In this document: piece after piece, positions 59,101 through 64,000 of the stretch
Layout of the letters: each line of letters begins with the position of its first letter
Position numbering within the stretch: position 1 is the stretch's first letter
Source: Trachythela sp. YZ-2020
Lineage: Eukaryota; Cnidaria; Anthozoa; Malacalcyonacea; Clavulariidae
Direction: 5' to 3'
DNA length: 64,000 nucleotides
Assembly (NCBI GenBank): GCA_016169945.1
Contig: JADLSH010000236.1
Span: 992,001-1,056,000 of the forward strand
Notes under the pieces: generated by a model
Database searches by the model: none
Told to the model about the DNA's origin: nothing
What the model saw: only the letters and a program-made list of their open reading frames with translations
Program-made: the position numbers and the translations under genes

Positions 59101-62100
59101 GTTGCATGCCAATTGATTGCACTGTGGAACACTTCTAGTTTACAACGCAACAGTGTTGCATGCCAATTGATCGCACTGTGGAACATTTCTAGTTTACAAC
59201 GCAACAGCGTTGCATGCCAATTGATTGCACTGTGGAACACTTCTAGTTTACAACGCAACAGCGTTGCATGCCAATTGATTGCACTGTGGAACACTTCTAG
59301 TTTACAACGCAACAGTGTTGCATGCCAATTGGTTGCACTGTGGAACACTTCTAGTTTACAACGCAACAGTGTTGCATGCCAATTGATTGCACTGTAGAAC
59401 ATTTCTAGTTTACAACGCAACAGCGTTGCATGCCAATTGATTGCACTGTGGAACACTTCTAGTTTACAACGCAACAGTGTTGCATGCCAATTGATTGCAC
59501 TGTGGAACACTTCTAGTTTACAACGCAACAGTGTTGCATGCCAATTGATTGCACTGTGGAACATTTCTAGTTTACAACGCAACAGCGTTGCATGCCAATT
59601 GATCGCACTGTGGAACACTTCTAGTTTACAACGCAACAGTGTTGCATGCCAATTGATCGCACTGTGGAACATTTCTAGTTTACAACGCAACAGTGTTGCA
59701 TGCCAATTGATTGCACTGTGGAACATTTCTAGTTTACAACGCAACAGTGTTGCATGCCAATTGATTGCACTGTGGAACATTTCTAGTTTACAACGCAACA
59801 GTGTTGCATGCCAATTGGTTGCACTGTGGAACACTTCTAGTTTACAACGCAACAGTGTTGCATGCCAATTGGTTGCACTGTGGAACATTTCTAGTTTACA
59901 ACGCAACAGTGTTGCATGCCAATTGATTGCACTGTGGAACATTTCTAGTTTACAACGCAACAGTGTTGCATGCCAATTGGTTGCACTGTGGAACACTTCT
60001 AGTTTACAACGCAACAGTGTTGCATGCCAATTGGTTGCACTGTGGAACATTTCTAGTTTACAACGCAACAGTGTTGCATGCCAATTGATTGCACTGTGGA
60101 ACATTTCTAGTTTACAACGCAACAGCGTTGCATGCCAATTGGTTGCACTGTGGAACATTTCTAGTTTACAACGTAACAGTGTTGCATGCCAATTGGTTGC
60201 ACTGTGGAACATTTCTAGTTTACAACGCAACAGTGTTGCATGCCAATTGATTGCACTGTGGAACACTTCTAGTTTACAACGCAACAGTGTTGCATGCCAA
60301 TTGATTGCACTGTGGAACATTTCTAGTTTACAACGCAACAGCGTTGCATGCCAATTGATTGCACTGTGGAACACTTCTAGTTTACAACGGCCAACGAAGG
60401 CCAACGAAGGCCAACGGACATCGCAATGAATAATTACGTTGCGACTGGTTTCAGAGAAAGTTGAACCTATACCTCTACTTTTCGCGACAGGTTGCAGCGA
60501 CTAACCATTTGACGATCGAGAGGAATGGTCTGAAACGCCATTGTTTTGCGCGTTGCTATCCGTGATACGTGTTGCTTGTACAGTTTACAGTTTACAGTCA
60601 CAATCATATACTAAGTTTTCATAAAACGAAAAACCGCACAGCGATAAATTGATAATCGTTTCGTAGCTTTGTTACTGAGGAATCGTTCTTTTAAAATCTT
60701 ATAGAGGAAAAAACATTTCCCCCGAATAGGGACAAAGGTCACGAAATAAGTTCATCGCTATGTTCAGTCCAACATGAAACTACTTGATCGGAAATTTTCA
60801 AATATGCAGGTCAGACATAGTCATCGACATCGGCTTCCGTTAGAGAATTCCCTCAACGGCCTCAAGAAATAGTTGAAATTAAATATATGGAACAAAAAAT
60901 GGAAATGTTTTGTATTGTGACACTGTAAATAATCCTACGTTCAGTATACTCATTCATAGAGTTTTTGTAGATGGAAATTTCGAGCGGAAATTATATACAT
61001 ATTTTGAACCTCAGAGGCAGAGAGCTGCACCGTAATCGCAGAGCTGCAGATTCGATTCCTGCCAGAGGTCTATAGTTGCATTTTTCGCAACTGCTCCTGG
61101 TTAGGTCTAAAATATGTACAGTATATAAATTTTCGCTCTAAAACTACAAAACCTTTTCAACATTCAGCTCTATCGAGCGAAAATTTAGAATAAATGTATT
61201 ACTTTGAGTAGATAAACCTTTCTTACATTATACAAACAGTAAATGCATTTGATGCGGGATTTTTGTTTTTGAAGGTATTTTGAGTTACTGTGAAAGAGTC
61301 ATCTGGAGTACGAGTTCCCCAATATATGACCAGTATATATGGCCAGTATATATGGCCAGTACTTTGCCTTCCCTTTGCTATTCAGTCTGATTCTTTAGCT
61401 GACGAGAATATCTCCACTTCGGACCGGATTCGAAAATACTTGCCTTTTTTCCCGTTGTTCAACATAATATACATAATTGCACAAATAATATGCAGTTATA
61501 TGATCCCCAATTCATAAATTAACCAATGAAAATACAGTACATACCCAGTTAGGTTTCTCACTGTTTGAACCATTCACAGATGTTGTTTCATTCCATTCAG
61601 ATGGAATTTTGGCAGTCAACGGAAGATAAGTGATAATGGGTGCACTAAACAAAGAGCAAAAAACACAGATTGTAGAATATTTACCATACGTCTAATTGCC
61701 AATTGGTCTCAAACAAGAGAAAATATAGTGGTGCAGTCTATCTGGGACAGATTTTAATATCAAATTGGAAAATCATGTGCAGGGCCGCACAGAGACATTT
61801 GGGGACCTGGGGAACAAATAACTTTGGGGCCCTAGCTATTTTCCATTCTCAAATATCTTTGGGGTCATGTGCTTGTTTAGAAAACTGATTTCCATACCTT
61901 TGAACTTCTCGATTACGTCCTCAGTCTAATGTTTTAAATATAACATTCTCAATCTGCATTCAGTGCTTTCATTCTCCCCTGGCGAAATTTTGAAATCTAG
62001 GGTCTCAGGAATGGCAAATTCCTGCATTCTGAGAGACTATTTGACAGTAATATATAAGCACATTTCACTTCATTTCTATTTGGGGCCCCCTTTAGTTGGG

Positions 62101-62941
62101 GGCCCGGGGAAAATTGCCCCCTTTGCACCCCCCTCTGGGCGGTCTTGATCATGTGTACTGTACCCGATTGTATATTACTGAGCAGCATCTACACTGGGTT
62201 ATCCTTGTGGTATTAATAAGATTTTACATGGATGTGAATTTTGATTTGCTTAAGATGAAAGCATATTACTATTAGCGCACAGCATTTCAGAGTTATAACA
62301 TAGTACTTACTGTAAGAATTACTTGTAGCGAGCACTATAAAGATATACAGTACTGTAGCACCTGATTATGCGGGGCTGTTCACATGATTTACTGGCCAGG
62401 GGCAGGGAGCACAGTAGCACTTATGCTGAAACAGGTACACAAAAAACAGTACGACACTTTCCTTCTTTACTCCAGTTTCTTAATTTTCTCTAGGGGGAGC
62501 AGTTGCCTCGGTCTCCCTCCCCTTTGTGTATGGCCTTGTAGTGATTTTACCAATCATAAAAGGTGATACTATGAGATCAGAGGATGAAACCTACTTTTAA
62601 TCGTGGGACATTTTTGGTTTACAATTTGTGAAATTGTAGCCTGGTTTAATAACGAAGTACACAAATGAAGTGATACACTCTTACTTTAAAGAACAATATA
62701 ACAGTGTACTTTCCTCAACTGACAGAATTGTTCAATACACAGAGAGATACTGCTCATTTACTCTTATAAATTAAGTAGCAAGAGTTCAATTTGTTTACCT
62801 GCATAGGAAGATTAACACTCCACAGATGAATATTATAAAACCAGGATGATTGGCACAAAAAAGTCCATGATAATAATAAATTCTTTCCAACAAATTCCTC
62901 TCTGAAACTACTGGATATTCATCCGCTTTATCTTGTTGCAT
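35635..62941 (-). CDS. SCAP: SCAP, SREBP cleavage-activating protein, complete, 24 exons, 1123 aa
   Basis: SCAP is the polytopic ER sterol sensor that escorts SREBP to the Golgi. Exons (minus): 62799-62941, 61545-61644, 58210-58367, 57650-57793, 52851-52912, 51390-51504, 49967-50069, 49451-49526, 49159-49285, 48509-48621, 48276-48370, 46316-46414, 46124-46166, 44720-44940, 43770-44116, 41958-42288, 41026-41141, 40634-40709, 40175-40260, 39042-39324, 38449-38526, 37426-37635, 36012-36074, 35635-35817. All introns are GT..AG, phases are continuous, and 3372 bases end at TAG. N-terminus [15 protein letters not shown]1 ~31-47, sterol-sensing domain ~276-445, LPKRL..ARTR loop before TM7, luminal loop 7 ~535-700, TM8 ~704-727, then WD40 repeats to the end. 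An in-frame TGA two codons upstream fixes the start. Vertebrate SCAP is about 1280 residues; the difference is mostly in linkers. The least certain junctions are the small exons 5 and 13 and the start of exon 7. Confidence 0.93.
36533..36850 (+). mobile_element. Family B tRNA-head element in SCAP intron 22
   Basis: The tRNA-like head (36644-36717) has box A 'tagctcagttggttagagcg' and box B 'ggttcaattcctgcc'. The same 'ttgcaattttcccaactgct' segment follows as in the copy at 14.5 kb. Its tail contains a hairpin with stem cgttcga / tcgaacg, and part of the tail ('tatcgaacgagatgccgaga') also precedes the head. The head is not an intact tRNA gene: the acceptor ends do not pair. Confidence 0.7.
37755..38114 (+). 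mobile_element. SINE family A, near full-length, in SCAP intron 21
   Basis: A tRNA-like head (ggctttggtggcgcagtcgt ... gtgggttcgattctcgttgg) is followed by 'gtcggtcaacgctccaccga', 'aagtcgtgggttttctccgg' and 'tattccggtttcctcc'. A body with 'gacagggtgggtttggataa' comes next, then a tail 'gcgtccttcgtaattcagct' and finally (ttac/ttgc)n. The central block resembles a SINE core shared widely among animals. This is the reference copy for those at 5.3, 15.5 and 42.7 kb. Confidence 0.85.
39375..39605. repeat. 23-bp minisatellite in SCAP intron 19
   Basis: About ten copies of ggttccatgtgtaggtagca plus cgt. Some carry an extra 'ggtacac' or 'cgtacac' spacer, giving two length classes. The ORFs running through it on the minus strand ([12 protein letters not shown]..) are artefacts of the repeat. 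Confidence 0.95.
39642..39767. mobile_element. Second hairpin element of the cgaaacgtc family
   Basis: The ends aactacctgaaaatataac and gttatatttttcaggtagtt are inverted. The left arm carries the inverse of the hammerhead-like motif (gacgtttcgagcgaagg, tccttcgtctggaag). The right arm is decayed in the middle (gggctcaaaacgtc). It lies next to the 23-bp minisatellite. Confidence 0.65.
40748..40880. repeat. 25-bp minisatellite in SCAP intron 17
   Basis: Five copies of agtagcagaggcggtgtaac plus acaat, almost identical. Confidence 0.95.
42677..43017 (+). mobile_element. SINE family A copy with internal 49-bp tandem expansion
   Basis: A head 'cttcgttgacgcagtggtat' with box B 'gaattcgattctcactgcag' leads to 'ggttttctccgggtattcgg'. 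From 42800 a 49-bp unit (gggaagtttacaattacaac, then 'actctcctccgcagaggttt') is repeated about 4.5 times. The amplified unit overlaps the conserved 'gtttcctc' core of the SINE. It lies in SCAP intron 15. Confidence 0.75.
43468..43543 (-). tRNA. tRNA-like sequence, probably pseudogene or SINE head
   Basis: The minus strand has box A 'tagtctagcggtaatgc' and box B 'gagttcgattctc'. Neither the acceptor nor the anticodon stem pairs well, so a functional tRNA is unlikely. Confidence 0.3.
44396..44462 (+). repeat. (ccacccaattca)n short tandem repeat
   Basis: Five to six imperfect 8- to 13-bp units of 'cacccaattcacc' in SCAP intron 14. Confidence 0.8.
45108..45165 (-). tRNA. tRNA-like fragment
   Basis: The minus strand reads tatagctcaatggtcagagc with a later 'gggttcaatattcc', like boxes A and B. 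Stems are degenerate. It is probably the head of another SINE. Confidence 0.3.
45180..45831. mobile_element. Palindromic MITE cluster in SCAP intron 13
   Basis: One hairpin has 'acaattattcgccgaaggcg' mirrored by 'ctgaggcgaataattgttt' (45185-45315). A second, at 45682-45831, has ends tacttattaacc / ggttaataagta and inner 'ggtctttacggtaaaatatt' mirrored at right, with 'cgctatcgctcgg' at the apex. They are non-coding. The TTAA within the ends hints at a TTAA-targeting superfamily but is not proof. Confidence 0.65.
46316..49526 (-). CDS. SCAP: SCAP exons 8-12: sterol-sensing domain
   Basis: These five exons encode residues ~276-445. Recognisable blocks are [40 protein letters not shown] and [19 protein letters not shown]. 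The residues whose mutation in mammalian SCAP abolishes Insig binding are kept: the tyrosine of the YIYF motif (Y295 here, in YLVF), the leucine after KSKxG (L312) and the aspartate before FFLQ (D425). Sterol/Insig control is therefore likely conserved. After exon 12 the sequence runs SRLE-PPTQYQ where vertebrates have the MELADL COPII signal. Confidence 0.9.
46462..47800 (+). mobile_element. 5'-truncated LINE (CR1/L2/jockey-like), degraded, in SCAP intron 11
   Basis: The reverse-transcriptase core reads [26 protein letters not shown], then FADDTNLTY, the catalytic FADD motif. After frameshifts, the thumb and C-terminal part follows ([16 protein letters not shown], then [18 protein letters not shown], to 47414). 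The 3' UTR ends with a (tcaatcaa)-type tail near 47800. Only the last third of ORF2 remains, with stops and frameshifts. Confidence 0.85.
47528..47560 (-). other. Hammerhead core-like motif in the LINE 3' UTR
   Basis: The minus strand reads ctgacga, then gccgttgaacggc (a self-complementary stem), then gaaac. This matches the CUGANGA - stem II - GAAA consensus exactly. A matching stem I/III and a UH cleavage site are not evident within the next 60 bases, so it may be only a fragment. Confidence 0.4.
50120..50270. mobile_element. Small MITE, TIR agggagttttagca
   Basis: The left end agggagttttagcagtgact and the inverted right end agggagctttagcaatcact match at 17 of 20 positions. The interior has 'acgactacgagcac' and its partial inverse. 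It directly abuts the dodecamer array that follows, in SCAP intron 6. Confidence 0.75.
50271..50795. repeat. 12-bp (agagttaagatt)n array, about 44 units
   Basis: Dodecamers of agagttaagatt with variants agagataggatt and aaagttaggatt arranged in a higher-order pattern (roughly every 8-10 units). Because 12 is a multiple of 3, both strands stay open, giving spurious RVKIRVKI and LTLILTLI frames. Confidence 0.95.
51753..51988. mobile_element. Element with a perfect 28-bp TIR
   Basis: catcccgggcgttctttgtc continues to 28 bases and is perfectly inverted at 51961-51988. A second inner pair (cattgagtgtttccagagga / tcctctggaaacactcaatg) is also near-perfect. The core has 'gggttagggttaggttta'. No ORF. 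Perfect arms suggest recent activity. In SCAP intron 5. Confidence 0.8.
52031..52402. mobile_element. GC-rich palindromic element
   Basis: Ends tctatttgg-cgcgggt-cgcgggtcatcttagacagg-cgcgggta are inverted at right. The sub-motif gcgcgggt(a) occurs many times in both orientations. Base composition is strikingly GC-rich against the AT-rich surroundings. No ORF. Confidence 0.75.
53000..56000. other. SCAP intron 4, left part: no feature recognised
   Basis: Mostly AT-rich unique sequence with a few small palindromes, for example 'caagccctagctttt' and 'cacatgtgaaatt' repeats near 54010-54085. No coding or RNA feature is supported. Confidence 0.5.
56074..56981. mobile_element. 0.9-kb element with perfect 28-bp TIR carrying a gene fragment
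   Basis: ttattatatacacaagctct starts a 28-base end, exactly inverted at 56954-56981. Inside are a 110-bp palindrome (56241-56350, with gactattcgctcatagacaa) and duplicated 'ctactagtaggatat' motifs. A short coding fragment lies on the minus strand (56374-56640). It may be a non-autonomous DNA transposon that captured or retained a piece of its parent's gene. Confidence 0.7.
56374..56640 (-). pseudogene. N-terminal fragment of a KIAA1958/Crypton-like (DUF3504) protein
   Basis: An 83-residue frame starts [20 protein letters not shown] and continues [17 protein letters not shown], then ERNRN. This resembles the conserved N-terminus (RF..VSEEE, then NTKKAT..GVK.F) of KIAA1958/QRICH-type proteins derived from Crypton tyrosine recombinases. 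The catalytic part is missing, so it is a fragment. The match is from memory of the motif, not from a search. Confidence 0.45.
57020..57195. repeat. AT-rich low-complexity (tatcatatattat)n
   Basis: Runs of tatcatatatta and ataatgatataattat in both orientations. Confidence 0.85.
57303..57393 (+). tRNA. tRNA-like sequence (SINE head)
   Basis: ggctagctcaatcagtagag resembles box A and 'agtttcgattaccag' resembles box B. Other stems are not preserved, and an insertion of about 20 bases separates the boxes. Confidence 0.3.
58719..58885. repeat. Cluster of ggtataccgg palindromes
   Basis: Nested ggtataccggtatacc, taccggtat and ggaaatttcggtat motifs in inverted orientation over about 165 bases. This can form alternative hairpins. 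In SCAP intron 2. Confidence 0.85.
59000..60390. repeat. 54-bp satellite, about 25 copies, in SCAP intron 2
   Basis: The unit contains ccaattgattgcactgtgga, then ttctagtttacaacgcaaca, then gtgttgcatg. Differences between copies are confined to a few positions (attg/gttg/atcg, cactt/catttc, gtg/gcg). As 54 is divisible by three, frames stay open for 502 codons on the minus strand and 330 on the plus. The unit itself has an inverted pair (gttgcatgc / related gcaac). No evidence of coding beyond the open frame. Confidence 0.95.
60963..61200 (+). mobile_element. Family B tRNA-head element, decayed, in SCAP intron 2
   Basis: A truncated head (gagagctgcaccgtaatcgc, box B 'agattcgattcctgcc') is followed by 'tatagttgcatttttcgcaa', then a tail with stem ttttcgctc / gagcgaaaa. 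Upstream of the head (60964-61003) the tail sequence appears in inverted orientation (gtagatggaaatttcgagcg), unlike the direct arrangement at 14.4 kb. Confidence 0.65.
61778..62148. mobile_element. Probable hAT-like non-autonomous element
   Basis: 'gcagggccgcacagagac' at left and, inverted, 'caagaccgcccagagggg' at right look like related ends. The interior has 'ttggggccccctttagttgg', 'ggggcccggggaaaattgcc' and 'ctttggggccctagc' typical of decayed hAT copies. In SCAP intron 1. Confidence 0.45.
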
Positions 62942-64000
62942 CTGTCACTGAAAATTGTTATGTAATTACAGCATGGTGGTTGTAAACAAGGGATGAGTTG
63001 CGGGCCCATGGATTATAACCACAGTTGACAGAAGAAATTGGTATTTGCAAATACAATAAATTTAACCAAATTAATGCTTGCATTGGGTTCCCCTATTTAT
63101 TTTAAATGATGGGCTTGAAAAAACTATAAATTATTGAGAAAATCTTGTTATCTCAAACAGCAACAGCATTCAAAGAAGTTTTCACACTCAAATGTGAATG
63201 TTTATTGAATGTTTACTGAAAACAGTAACTGTAACTAAATAGTTGAAAATCAGGAAACTAGCTCAGAGGCTACTATCAGCTTAACCTGTGAGGGGAGGGG
63301 GGGAGTTTTGTTTAGAGCACATGCAAGACAAGAAAAATTAAGCAGGGTGAGAAGACACAAATCAAGACACAATTCCTCAATCCCTGTCAACATCTTGATC
63401 TCTGCAGGAGATGAGTTGTAAAGATCACAGACAAACTGAAACCAGCGACTAGAGCATGCTCCCCAACTATTTTAGTATGGTCCTTCTATATTAAGCAGGG
63501 TTCTGCATGGAGTGCATGCCCAGGACCAAGTGTGCGCTAGGTCCTGCTGACCAGGAAACATGTTTTCCCAGAGTGTCAACTTGGTGGTCATGAGATAATC
63601 CAATCTGGCTTTGCACAAATATTACTTTTTATCATATTCATAGTAGCCAATATTGCATGCACATTACACCAAAAACTATGGATGTCACCAATGAAAGTAT
63701 CAACAGGCTGCCGAAAATAACACGATCAACACACCTTAAAGCATTACAGACCTGCCCACAAACACATGTTTTGACTTGAAAACTTTCCTGTGTGTTTCCC
63801 CTGTTGGTCTGCAGAGTGTGTAGTTGTCTGTTACAGTACAAGTTTGTACGAGTCTGTCTGAAAAGGCTCTGAGGTAGAATTCATGTATGGCTTTGGTGAT
63901 AAGTAGAAAAATATACAAAAGTTTTCATACGCAAGGAAGAGATTAAACATTTTTTCTTCAGATTTATTAAACTAATAGAACATTTGCACTAATGATGTGA
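62942..64000. other. Upstream of SCAP: no gene recognised
   Basis: The base before the SCAP start codon is preceded by 'ttttcag', which could be a 5'-UTR splice acceptor, so the SCAP promoter and a non-coding first exon may lie in or beyond this stretch. The short minus-strand frames near 63.6-63.9 kb have no recognisable domain. Confidence 0.45.

Noticed and set aside
58896..60404. 502-codon minus-strand ORF of 18-residue repeats
   Set aside because: It is the 54-bp satellite read in frame. The complementary strand is equally open, there is no signal or domain, and it lies in a SCAP intron.

Overview
The window is AT-rich animal nuclear DNA: long introns with GT..AG ends, many decayed transposons, tRNA-derived SINEs and minisatellites. 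A SCAP orthologue, a polycystin-1-like gene and a SINE family carrying a 'ggtttcctcc...gaaaacccacgactttcgg' core point to an invertebrate metazoan. I think a cnidarian is most likely, but that is inference. Gene models were built by hand from ORFs, reading-phase continuity and splice signals; no transcript evidence was available.

Layout. (1) 1-11.4 kb, minus strand: the 5' part of a polycystin-1-like gene (WSC and PKD-type exons at 89-1365), running off the left edge. A signal-peptide exon at 11281-11374 may belong to it. Between and around these lie a 49-bp VNTR, a 2.4-kb foldback element (2803-5230) and SINEs. (2) 11.4-18.8 kb: no convincing gene; SINEs, palindromic elements and one hammerhead-like motif. 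(3) 18.8-32.5 kb, minus strand: a four-exon gene for a 625-residue TPR-ankyrin-MYND protein with a 10.5-kb first intron. (4) 23.75-29.0 kb, plus strand: a two-exon gene nested inside that intron on the opposite strand. It encodes a 1154-residue protein joining an adenylate-kinase-like P-loop domain, a complete mRNA-capping-type guanylyltransferase, a T4 Rnl1-type RNA ligase and a C-terminal F-box. (5) 35.6-62.9 kb, minus strand: a complete 24-exon SCAP gene (1123 residues), with introns full of minisatellites, a truncated LINE, SINEs and palindromic elements. (6) 62.9-64 kb: nothing recognised.

The standout is the nested gene. Two nucleotidyltransferase active sites (Lys269 in a capping context, Lys670 in an RNA-ligase context) and a kinase-like domain in one chain suggest 5'-end processing plus sealing of RNA, and the F-box suggests a link to ubiquitin ligase. 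I know of no described enzyme with this architecture. SCAP acts in an unrelated pathway (sterol-regulated ER-to-Golgi transport of SREBP), and nothing in the layout suggests that the genes cooperate.
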